This document shows, piece by piece, positions 17,346-25,666 of a stretch of 64,000 bases of DNA. The translations under genes were made by a program, and so were the position numbers. Numbering within the stretch: the stretch's first letter is position 1; each line of letters starts with the position of its first letter. This DNA is from CAVVKW01 sp963749035 (GTDB lineage: Bacteria; Verrucomicrobiota; Verrucomicrobiia; Chthoniobacterales; JAATET01). The DNA lies in contig CAVVKW010000004.1 of NCBI GenBank assembly GCA_963749035.1, positions 1,116,001 through 1,180,000 of the forward strand, written 5' to 3'. The notes under the pieces are model-generated. The model saw only the letters and a program-made list of their open reading frames with translations, did no database searches and was not told the DNA's origin.

Positions 17346-17448
17346 TTATCGAATTTTACCAACCCTCATTGTGCCTGAGTCCGTCTTCATAAAATCAGCA
17401 ATCGTCATGAAGTGGCCGATCGGTATGAACGGGAATATGGGTTGAAGA
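17346..17448 (-). pseudogene. 3' end of a gene cut by the IS481-like element
   Basis: On the reverse strand the flank of the IS481-like element is open and reads SVDLQPIFPFIPIGHFMTIA followed by DFMKTDSGTMRVGKIR and a TAA at 17346. The composition is protein-like, and it sits directly upstream of the 148-residue exported gene. In this island that position is normally held by a tip gene. I infer it is the C terminus of a third tip protein whose 5' part was lost with the IS insertion. Confidence 0.45.
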
Positions 17449-18503
17449 TCAACCGACCACATGGGTAACACTTAGAACGTTATTTTTGGTGACTTGGGGG
17501 AGCGAGCTTCGACTCCCTCCGCGCCGCTCCGGCCTACGGCCTACGCCGCGCGGAGCGTTGATAGACTTGCGCCGGTGTCCTCATGCCGATCCCCTCGTGC
17601 GGACGCTCGTCGTTGAATACTCTCCGCCACCGGTTCGCGCTTGCCGGCTGACAGCATTCGGCCTTCATCGTGCGATGCATCCGTTCGTGGCAGCCGTTGT
17701 CCTGCGGGCAGCCAGGGCGGCTGAACTGCACCTCGATACCCAGTCCGATCCACCAAACGCTCAATCGGCTCCATCCCGCCGGTCCCATCGACGCGAACGG
17801 GGAGCCATTGTCCACGCGAATGATCTCGGGTAGCCCGTAGCGCTTGAAAACACTGCGGAACTCTCGCTGCGTCCACCTCACTGTCATGTCCGGCATCGCC
17901 TCCGCTTTCATCAGGTATCGACTGTGCAGATCGCTCACCGTCAAAGCATCGCAACGCTTGCCGTCGCCCAGTAGGAACCATCCCTTGTAGTCCACTCCGA
18001 GCACGTGATTACTGCGTTCGGGCGGCGGCAGCGTTCCTCGTTCCACGGTGAAGAGTCCTCCTCGCCGCTTGCGCGCCTTCACAAGCCCATGCCGCTTGAG
18101 AACCTCTCCCACCGTGCTCACCACCGGTATACGATCCAGTTCGTGCTTCACTTCGAGCACTCGCTGGATCTTCTTTGGTCCCCACGTCGGATGCAACCGC
18201 TTCTCGGCTACGATTAGCCGCTCCACCGCCTCTTCCATCCTGCTCGTGACCGTCTTCGGCGCTCGGCTTCGATCCACGAGTCCGACCATCCCATGGGCCT
18301 CGTATCGAGCCTTCCACTTGTGAGACCCGTCTTACGCGATATGCCGAAGCTCTCGCATAACTTGACCATCGTGAAGCGGTCGCCCCTCAGTAGGCTTACA
18401 AATCTCTGTTTTTGTTCCATCGGTGACTCGTTTTCCTGGTCATTTACCACCCTGAAATGTCGCCCTTGTCCTCGGTCAATCTGTCACCTATGTCCTCGGT
18501 TCA
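17449..18503. mobile_element. IS481-like insertion sequence
   Basis: An element of about 1055 bases has imperfect terminal inverted repeats: 17449-17470 and 18482-18503 match at 17 of 22 positions, including the inner ACATGGGTAACA versus ACATAGGTGACA. No target duplication could be recognised, so the limits are approximate. It contains one leftward integrase-core transposase gene with a frame break near its 5' end. Confidence 0.65.
17534..18420 (-). pseudogene. IS481-family transposase, frameshifted
   Basis: The first part from ATG 18420 (MEQKQRFVSLLRGDRFTMVK, then LCESFGISRKTG) is the helix-turn-helix region. The continuation KWKARYEAHGMVGLVDRSRA lies in another frame, so a small indel near 18325-18335 separates them. 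The integrase core follows with acidic residues in VLGVDYKGWF, IIRVDNGSPF and CHERMHRTMK, ending PHEGIGMRTPAQVY. IS481 transposases are normally one open frame, so this copy is probably inactive unless frameshifting rescues it. Confidence 0.75.
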
Positions 18504-18681
18504 TACCACCCCGATTTCCTCCGATTTCCATTGAGAGTTGGTCAGGCACGTTTGATAAGGAACAATTTTTATCGCTCTAAGTCCACTACTCGTAAAAAAC
18601 GCAAAGTTGTCCGTTCGGCACGGTCAAACGGCCAGATAAATCGACTTCAATCTTCTTGCTGCCTGCGTTTCCAAATGCTTT

Positions 18682-19173
18682 CTAAAATGGCAAGACATCT
18701 ACTGGCGTCTTGTTCTGCACATTATGAGCCCCCCGAAAAATCTCCCGTCTTAATACCCGCGAGCCTCTCAAAAACAATCGTGACACATAGCTAGCGCCGC
18801 CATCGCCTCCGCTCAGCTGGATCACTAATTGATCGGCCTCCCAGAATACCTGCACTCCCCTTGGAATATTAATATTTAAGAGGTGTGTGTAGGCCTCTGG
18901 TGGAATTTCGATCACTTCATTGTTAACATTAACCAGAAACTTTCTGATGACACTTTGAAACTCATCCGAGGAGCGCCCCCAGTAAACCGAATCGACTGTT
19001 TTAATCCGATCTATTTTCTCCATCTCCAAGAAAACGGCAAACGACACCCTGTCTCCAATTTTCCCCCCGAGCGAAATGCTATTATACCGTGGCAACTCTA
19101 CCCCGAGCGGGCGTGCGAGCATCGAATTTCCAACTAGAAAAGAACCCAAAAGTATCAACAAAAATTTATTCAT
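18682..19173 (-). CDS. Small exported protein, candidate immunity partner of tip 2
   Basis: The 163-residue protein has a strong signal peptide (MNKFLLILLGSFLVGNSMLA) and an AGAGGGG Shine-Dalgarno just before ATG 19173. It starts 13 bases after the stop of the L,D-transpeptidase-like tip gene on the same strand. I recognise no domain. The body has the mixed alpha/beta look of RSSDEFQSVIRKFLVNVNNE and GVQVFWEADQLVIQLSGGDG. Base composition is AT-richer than the surrounding chromosome. Its size, export signal and pairing suggest a periplasmic immunity protein; this is inference from position. Confidence 0.7.
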   Translation of the reverse strand: MNKFLLILLGSFLVGNSMLARPLGVELPRYNSISLGGKIGDRVSFAVFLEMEKIDRIKTVDSVYWGRSSDEFQSVIRKFLVNVNNEVIEIPPEAYTHLLNINIPRGVQVFWEADQLVIQLSGGDGGASYVSRLFLRGSRVLRREIFRGAHNVQNKTPVDVLPF

Positions 19174-19185
19174 GATTTTTCCCCT

Positions 19186-20007
19186 CTATTCGCACGGATA
19201 GGGATTCCCAGCGTCAACTATCTTTATTTGCATTCCTCCGAAATTTACATTTGCCTCCATAGCGGCTTCAATTGAATCCGCGAAATCGGTTGCCACACAA
19301 CCTTCGGACTCGCCCAATCCGTGCACGTAGAGATTGGTCCTCCTGGTTCCGCCTGGCGTTGTGATTACCCCAGGGGTTTCACCGTGGTCTGTAATTGATG
19401 GAGTTCCATTACCATAATCATCACCAACAGCCCAATCCGTCCTAGCCAGCACATCATATGTTCCTGCCGGCAACGGTCCAAATCTTCCGTATTCGTCACC
19501 GGCTGTTTGTGACTTGTTGTTATAGCCCGTATTTGCAATAAAATCTTGTTGACCTGGGTTCAGACTATCATTTAGGGAACCTTCATAATACCATGTGCAA
19601 TCTTCCCGGTAAGTTCGAGTCAAGACGACTATAGCGTATAACCCTTGATAGTCGATTGCCCTTGTCGGAATTGGCGAATACCTATAACTGTTAGGGCCAT
19701 CTGGAAATCCGCTCTGATCAGTAGAATTCCACCGAGATAACGCCGGATCGTAACTACGGAAAAGAAAAAGGTATCCTGATGACTCGGACTCGGTCGGTTT
19801 GCCGGTAAAATACACTTCCGATTCGCTGATCCTCTTTCCGTTCGAGGTGGAGACGGTCTTGGACTTGTCGACTGGAAGTTGCTTTCGAAGCTGTTCCTCG
19901 CTTTGGAATTTTGGAAAAGGCGCTGGGAGACCAGCTGCGCTTGCCGAAGCGAGAGCAATAGCATTGACCGCGAGAGCGGCTACGATGATGTGGTGATGTA
20001 TTTTCAT
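19186..20007 (-). CDS. Secreted RHS half-core tip protein with L,D-transpeptidase-like domain (tip 2)
   Basis: From ATG 20007 the 273-residue protein has a Sec signal peptide (residues 1-26, ending ALASASAAG) and a linker (KFQSEEQLRKQLPV). The second half of an RHS core follows (residues 66-122: VYFTGK, GYLFLFRSYDPALSRWNSTD, QSGFPDGPNSYRY, DYQG). The C-terminal domain (about 125-273) carries GRFGPLPAGTYDVL (GPLPAGTY at 177-184) and YVHGLGESEGCVA with H229 and C237. That HG...GC pattern recalls YkuD/DUF2778-type L,D-transpeptidase effectors that act on peptidoglycan. The ATG overlaps a stop codon of a displaced RHS 3' end (ATGA). Confidence 0.75.
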   Translation of the reverse strand: MKIHHHIIVAALAVNAIALASASAAGLPAPFPKFQSEEQLRKQLPVDKSKTVSTSNGKRISESEVYFTGKPTESESSGYLFLFRSYDPALSRWNSTDQSGFPDGPNSYRYSPIPTRAIDYQGLYAIVVLTRTYREDCTWYYEGSLNDSLNPGQQDFIANTGYNNKSQTAGDEYGRFGPLPAGTYDVLARTDWAVGDDYGNGTPSITDHGETPGVITTPGGTRRTNLYVHGLGESEGCVATDFADSIEAAMEANVNFGGMQIKIVDAGNPYPCE

Positions 20008-20142
20008 GGTGTGGTATTTTGGTGTTGGGTTTGCTGATTCTGTGAAAAGTTGGGAGCGGCGTCGGGACGCGCGAGGACTGCGGGTTGAGGGACGGGCGAG
20101 GGCCCAAGTTGCTTGCCTAAAGAGGACAACCGCGTTTTCGGA
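20006..20142 (-). pseudogene. Displaced copy of the 3' end of the RHS-repeat gene
   Basis: The reverse strand upstream of tip 2 reads RLSSLGKQLGPSPVPQPA ... SQNQQTQHQNTTP followed by TGA. The RHS-repeat gene ends RLSAFGQQLGWPNIPQPS ... SQNQVIQNQPPTP followed by TGA. Order, spacing and stop codon agree, and in both cases the stop overlaps the tip start codon (ATGA here, TTGA at the RHS gene). This is what a displaced, orphan RHS tip module is expected to carry. Confidence 0.75.
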
Positions 20143-20143
20143 T

Positions 20144-20255
20144 GGGGTCAGCCGATGATATGTCACAAATCCACTCCTTGTTCCGGGCGACCGCCATCCA
20201 CTGATTTGCGACCAATTCATCTCTTTGCTGTAATCAGAATTCATCGGCTGACCCC
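20144..20255. repeat. 112-base palindromic element with 15-base perfect inverted ends
   Basis: GGGGTCAGCCGATGA (20144-20158) is repeated inverted at 20241-20255. Inside, CAAATC and GATTTG can pair as well. It contains no open frame and lies in the 345-base gap upstream of tip 2, touching the RHS 3' remnant. It looks like a REP-like or miniature mobile element; no flanking duplication was seen. Confidence 0.6.
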
Positions 20256-20352
20256 TTCCGCTTCCGCCCGCGACGCGGCAGAACTCTCTCTTTCAACGGG
20301 CTTTGGTGTGATAAACCTCAAGGAGGCAGCGGTCCTATGATTTGGCAACAAT

Positions 20353-20769
20353 TTAGGGCGCAGCTACAAGCTGCGAAACATAGATATCCAGCAGATTTCG
20401 ATCTTTGAACTGAAAAAACGCTTTTGTCTCAACGGACAAGAACCTCTCTCCTTTGACCGGCTCCGCAGTCATTATCGCAAATATCGCGAGTTGTAGGTGC
20501 TCTTGCTTCATTTTTTCTGGATTCATCGTGATGGCATCTTCAACGACGTTGTAACTCACTGCCCAACGATCGAGATATTTCGTTACATCTTCAAACCTCG
20601 TTCCCACGGGCACTGCATCAATCAGCTCTTTGCGAAGTTTCAACAAGGTATTTGGATTATTTACGTCAGGAGCAACTTGGGCAAACAATGCAGCCGAGCA
20701 CAGTCCGATAACCAACAGACAATTGATCCAACGGGCGCGGAAAGCCGAGCAGTGAAATCGATTATTCAC
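20353..20769 (-). CDS. Small exported protein, candidate immunity partner of tip 1
   Basis: From GTG 20769 the protein has 138 residues, with a signal-like segment WINCLLVIGLCSAALFAQ. It overlaps the 3' end of tip 1 by eight bases, which implies coupled translation. A longer frame reaches 20823, but then the signal would be internal. The body (ELIDAVPVGTRFEDVTKYLD, LLDIYVSQLV) is not recognised. The region is AT-rich relative to the housekeeping genes. Position directly behind a variable tip domain suggests an exported immunity protein, by analogy with other polymorphic toxin loci. Confidence 0.65.
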   Translation of the reverse strand: MNNRFHCSAFRARWINCLLVIGLCSAALFAQVAPDVNNPNTLLKLRKELIDAVPVGTRFEDVTKYLDRWAVSYNVVEDAITMNPEKMKQEHLQLAIFAIMTAEPVKGERFLSVETKAFFQFKDRNLLDIYVSQLVAAP

Positions 20770-21616
20770 AATGGTTCTGATCGTTTTTATGGGAAGGGCT
20801 ATATGAAACCGAAATTGGAACATCCCACCCGAGTGCTACGCTTGCCGTGTAGCCAGTTGATATTCCTAACAAATCTAAGATTCCGGCTATATAGCCGTTA
20901 GAATTGTAGTCAGTGTCCGCCGAACTTGCCGGATCCGCATTATATTCCAAGTCATCTCCATACGCGTTCTGAGCTCCCATTAGATCCAAATAAAAACAAT
21001 ATTCGTCGCTCCAACCCGCAGTGGACCAATCCAAACTTTTACCATCATTTCTTGCCGACGCCATATCCGAGCCAGGCCTAGAAACTAGGTTTCCGAAGGT
21101 AGGAGGTCCGAGATTCCATTGCCCAGATACTGTTCCCTCAATCGAGTTATCGTCAGGATCGCGAACATCGAAATAGACGTATGAATGGTTCCAGCTTTCT
21201 CCGAGTCCACCGACCACAGGTTTTCGGTAGAGGGTGATTGCCTTTCCGGTTGGATCAAGAGCATTTCCAAATAAATTATTAATATACAGGGTATTATTCG
21301 GTCCATCAGGAAATCCACTTGGATCGGCAGCGTTCCAACGAGACAGCTCTTGTTTGTAGTTCCGAAAAAGAAAGAGATAGTCGGCAGAGTCTGGATCGGC
21401 GGCCTTCCCAGTGAAATACACCCTCATCTGATTGGTCTGGTGTCTACTGGAATGTGCACTGGCCTCTTGCACGTCCGTAGTTACATGTGCTCGAAGCTGT
21501 TCTTGGCTCTGGAATTCCAGTAGTGGAGCAGGCACGCCCGCTGCGCTCGCTTGGGACGACACTAAGACACTAACCGCGAAGGCGTGAAGTGGAGCCGAAA
21601 AAGTGGACAGGGGAAG

Positions 21617-22542
21617 TTAGTCTGTTTTGGTTGTTGGGTTATTGAGTGAGTTTTCGTATTCGAGGGGTGATTGGTAGTCGAGGGAGCTATGGAGTCGGCG
21701 TGGATTGTAGAAGGTTTCGATGTAGTCGAAGAGCATCGCGTCGGCTTGGGCTCGGGTGGCCGGAGGGCCAGCGTGGAAGCATTCGGTTTTGAGAGTGGAC
21801 CAGAACGACTCCATGGCGGCGTTATCATAGCAGTTGGCGCGTCGGCTCATGCTCGGCGTCACGCCGTGGGAGTTGAGCAGGGAGCGGAAAGCCCCAGCAG
21901 CATACTGGCTGCCGCGGTCGGAATGGTGGAGTTGTGGACGAGTTCCTGAGAGCAAGACGGCGCGGCTGAAGGCGCTTTCGACGAGGGTGCTCTCCATGGT
22001 TGATCCCGTTTTCCAGCCAACGATCCGACGGGAAGCGAGGTTCATTTCGGCAGCCAGATAATGCCAGCCTTCATCGGTGGGTAGGTAGGTGATGTCAGCC
22101 ACCCATGTCTGCCCAGGGGTAGACGAGGTCGTGTTGGTCGTATCGGACAAGAGCCGATTCGGGGCGATGGGATGAGGGTGGCAGCTGTCGGTCGTGCGGG
22201 GCCGATAACGACCCTTGCGCAAGGCACATAGTCCTTTCTGGGACATCAAGCGCGAGATACGTCGTCGCCCGCAGACTTGCCCTTCTCGATCAAGGACGAC
22301 GCGCAGCCGACGGGTCCCGTAGGTTCGGCGGTTCTCGTGGAAAGCCGCTTCGATCCGATCACTCAGATCGGCGTCTTCGCGCTGGCGCAGACCTTCGGTC
22401 TTTTTCCCGTGGGCGTAGTAGCCGCTGCGACTGACTTCCAGAGCCAGGCAAAGCTCCTTGAGGGTAAAGCTGTTCTTTTCCATCGTCTCGATCAGCGCAA
22501 AGCGTTCCACGGTTCCTGACCCAAAATGGCGCAGGCTTTTTT
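21617..22542 (-). CDS. IS3-family transposase OrfB (integrase core, made by -1 frameshift)
   Basis: The frame continues from the slippery site as KKSLRHFGSGTVERFALIET, then the IS3 HTH_21 region and the integrase core. DDE residues are in TWVADITYLP, QLHHSDRGSQYAAG and NAAMESFWSTLKTECF, and it ends FYNPRRLHSSLDYQSPLEYE. IS3 elements express OrfB as an OrfAB fusion. The core is intact. Confidence 0.9.
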
Positions 22543-22842
22543 TAAAATGTCTCGTTGGCGGGTGGTGAACTCCAGTTCCCTTCTCAGGCGAGCGTTCTCG
22601 CTGGCGAGGTCCTGGGGCCGCCCCGCCGCCGGGACGGGTCCTCCTCCCCCCTCCGGACCCGTCCCGGCGGCGGTTCTCCCGTAAAGCTTCTTCCACCTGC
22701 CCAGGCTCCACGTCGAGATCCCCAGCTCAAGCGCTAGTTGTGTCGCGCTTCGCGTTCCGCTTTCCAGCATTTCCACGGCGCTTCGTTTGAACTCTTCGTC
22801 AAATCGTCGCCCCTTGTTCGTTTCTCTTGGTTTTTCGTTCAC
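22492..22842 (-). CDS. IS3-family transposase OrfA
   Basis: The 116-residue OrfA has the helix-turn-helix RRFDEEFKRSAVEMLESGTR, LALELGISTWSLGRWKKLYG and a leucine-zipper-like helix (ENARLRRELEFTTRQRDILK). It overlaps OrfB, and the A7 stretch near its end allows -1 slippage. The middle part encodes a proline/glycine-rich insert (AAGTGPEGGGGPVPAAGRP) that coincides with a large DNA palindrome. Confidence 0.88.
   Translation of the reverse strand: MNEKPRETNKGRRFDEEFKRSAVEMLESGTRSATQLALELGISTWSLGRWKKLYGRTAAGTGPEGGGGPVPAAGRPQDLASENARLRRELEFTTRQRDILKKACAILGQEPWNALR
22537..22543 (-). promoter_or_regulatory. Putative programmed -1 frameshift site (A7) of the IS3 element
   Basis: On the coding strand the sequence is TTA AAA AAA GCC. 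A -1 slip gives TTA AAA AAA AGC CTG, which moves from OrfA (ILKKACAIL) into OrfB (KKSLRHFG). This is the usual arrangement in IS3 elements. Confidence 0.8.
22623..22673. repeat. 19-base perfect inverted repeat inside orfA
   Basis: The arms are CCGCCGCCGGGACGGGTCC (22623-22641) and its exact complement (22655-22673), with a 13-base loop. In the transcript this makes a very stable hairpin about 80 bases before the slippery site. Confidence 0.85.
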
Positions 22843-25666
22843 GGCTTTTTCTTGGTCTATCCCGTGTCCGCATTTTCAGCACCACCTCAGGCGGTTGCGA
22901 TGAGGTGATGATATATTTTCAAGGTGTAGGTGGTTGGTTTTGGATTACTTGGTTCTGTGAAGAATCGGGAGCAGTGCTGGGAGGTGCAATTGTTGAGGGC
23001 TGGGGAATGTTTGGCCATCCGAGTTGCTGGCCGAAAGCGGATAAACGGGCATAGCGGATGGCATTGCCGTTTACATCGCCAAGCGTCGTGCCGAGCATGT
23101 CGTTGAGGTAGTAGGTCATCTCGTCGGTCCTGCCGACTGGGAAGCTGGCTATCACGGCACCTCCGCTTGGGTGAGGTTCGTTGACCGTGATCGTGTTGCC
23201 CCGCCGGAGCAGGGCGAGGCCGTCCCAGAGAAATGTCTCAGGGAGAGGTGATGGCTTTTTGTTGGTGGTTGATCGAGTGGCAACTTTCTGAATCCCATCT
23301 CCGCTCTCTGCGTCATCTGCGGATAGATTTCTTTTCGCCGCCAACTGCCCATCGGGCCAGTATTCGTAGCCGAGCTTGCGTCCGTCTTCGGTCGTGAGTT
23401 CCACCACTTTGTCGAGCCAGCCGTAGGCGCTGCGGGCTCCACCCTGCGCTCCGAGCATGCGTCCGGCCCGGTCGTAATCGTAGGGGATCGGCTGGGAAGC
23501 GGAATTTACCGTCGTGAGTTGATTAGCCGCGTTGTAGGTCATCGCTGTCTTCGTGCCGTCGACCGTTTTCTCGAGCATGTTGCCCGCTTTGTCGTAGGCG
23601 TATTGTTCGAGGATCGAGTCTTTCCCGTCGTCGATCACCTTCAGGAGTTGGCCTGATTGGTCGTATTCGTATCGTTGGGTCTCTCCATTCCACGCGCGAC
23701 GGGTGACTTGGTTCGCGGCGTCCCACTCGTAGGCGAGGACCGTCGGGGCGTCGCTGAACGGTCCGCCGGTGAACGTGGTCGTCCCGAGGCGACTCCTCGC
23801 GTCGTAGCTGATCGCGGCATTGATGCCGTTGCCATATTGCTTACTGATGACCCGGCCCAACGAATCATACCCGTAAGAGGTGATCGGCAGGCCATTGCAA
23901 GTGATCGCGGTCAGTCGACCGATCCCATCGTAGGTGTAGTCGACCTGCGCCAGCACGTTGTAGCCAGCTTCTTTCCCAATTTTTGCGCCATTCGATGGAA
24001 CGGCGGGAACCAATTCCGCGAGGAGGAGTCCGGTGCGGCGTCCACGATCGTCGAACCGATAGCGGAGGAGTTGCTCGTCGACGCCTCCGTCGCCGGTTTT
24101 ACGCAGGGCACGCGTGATTTCCACCCGTCCCTCGTCATCGTAGGTGGATTCGAAACTCGTTGTCGGCGTCGACGCCGTCGTGATCCGCCCCTCTTTGTCG
24201 TATTGGTATTGGATCGTCTGCCCCGCCCCATAGTCGATTGAGGAGAGTTTTCCATTCTTGTCGTGAGCGTAGCGGATCGTCTGCTCGCCGTTCGTGCGCT
24301 CGATCAGTTTGCCCGCCGGATCGTATTTCCACGTCAGCCGACCGCCGATGGGATTCGTCTGCTCGACCAGGCGGCCTGCCGCGTCGTAGGTAAACTCGAT
24401 GCGATTCCCATTGCCGTCGATCTGGGCCGTCCGGCGGCGCTTGGCGTCATACTCGTAGCGGGTGATCGTCCCGTTTGGTTCGATCTCGGCGGTCACGTTT
24501 CCGATGGCATCTCGTTCAATCTTCCGCTCGCGCCCGAGCGGGTCAATTTCGCCTGTTGGTCGCCCCTTCTCGTCGTAAACGTTTTCAACAAGGAGTTCAC
24601 CGTCGCGAAGAACGCGCTCGACGTTGCCCCGCTCGTCTCGTTCGAACGTCACCTCCGCGCCGTCGACACCCGTCCGCGCAGCTACCCGCCCAAAACCGTC
24701 GAACTCAACTGTCTCCTTCTGCTCCCCTCTTGCGACCGAGGTGATCCGCCCGAATGCGTCGTAGGTAAACAGCGTTTTTTCCGCTCCGGCTTCGTCAACG
24801 GCAGCGAGATCACCTCGAGGAGTAAACGCAAACTTGGTGATACGTCCCGTTTCGTCTTTTGAGCCAGTCAACCGCCACTCTTCGTCGTAGCGATACTCCG
24901 CGACGATTTTGCTGCTTCGCCAATCTCCCCGCCGAATACGAACCGGTTTGATGTCCCAGCCATCTTTGGTGGTTCCGCCTCCTCCGTCGACCTTTGGATA
25001 CTCGAAAAATGTCGCCTCGCCGTTCTCATCGAGGATCTGCGAAAGAAGCCCCGTCTTTCGGTCGTAACGATACTCAATCTGGATCTTGCCGTCGCGTTCA
25101 ACCCGGCGGAGCTTCCCGTTGTAGCGCTGTCCCGGAGCTCGGTAATAGTAGAATTTTTCGCCGACTCCACTCGTTGAGTCCGCCGTCAACAAGCCTCGGC
25201 TAGCAGCAAAATCCACCTTCTGCTTGATTCCCGCCTCGTCGGTCAAGGTGATTTGGTCCGGTCGGGGATTCCGCCCAGACTTTCCCCCGTAGGTGTATTG
25301 AAATTGATCGTCCTGCTCGAGCCAGTAATTCGCAATATCGCGCTTGGCCACCTTTCCCATCTGATCGCGCCCACCCTCCTTCGGGCTCACGTATCGCATT
25401 TTCAATTCCACTGGCGGGTGATCTCCGATCTTGAAACGACTCAGCACCCCAGGAGCCTCGTATCGAAAACGCGCAATCTCGCCATCCGGACGCTTCCACG
25501 CCATCAACGCCCTCGTCGCTTCAGGTAGATAGGAAAACTGATGCGTCTTGCCCAAAACGCTGATTGCACGCAACTTCTTTCGATTATCGAACGCAAGGTC
25601 GATCAATTTCATTGTCGGCGACGGAGCAAAACCGGATTTCTTGCCGGAGCAAAACCGGACAGGTGT

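Larger units (their letters stand above)
21585..22889. mobile_element. IS3-family insertion sequence
   Basis: The 1305-base element has inverted ends TGAAGTGGAGCCGAAAAAG and TGAGGTGGTGCTGAAAATG, and a 4-base target duplication GGCG (21581-21584 and 22890-22893). It encodes overlapping orfA and orfB joined by a likely -1 frameshift. It is inserted inside the signal-peptide codons of tip 1. Confidence 0.9.
20762..22922 (-). pseudogene. Secreted RHS half-core tip protein (tip 1), signal peptide split by IS3
   Basis: Removing the IS3 element (21585-22889) and one GGCG copy gives an in-frame gene of 852 bases: (M)KIYHHLIATA joins FAVSVLVSSQASAAG, a complete signal peptide like that of tip 2. The start is TTG 22922, overlapping the RHS stop (TTGA). 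The 283-residue product has the linker EFQSQEQLRAHV, then the RHS half-core MRVYFTGKAADPDS, DYLFLFRNYKQELSRWNAAD, PSGFPDGPN, ALDPTG. A variable C-terminal domain follows with WNHSYVYFDV and TDYNSNGYIAGILDLLG, loosely recalling permuted papain-like toxins but without an obvious catalytic Cys. In its present state it has no signal peptide. Confidence 0.8.

Noticed and set aside
20008..20244. N-terminal extension of the tip 2 gene
   Set aside because: The extension is read from the RHS remnant in the wrong frame; the signal peptide begins at ATG 20007 and matches tip 1.
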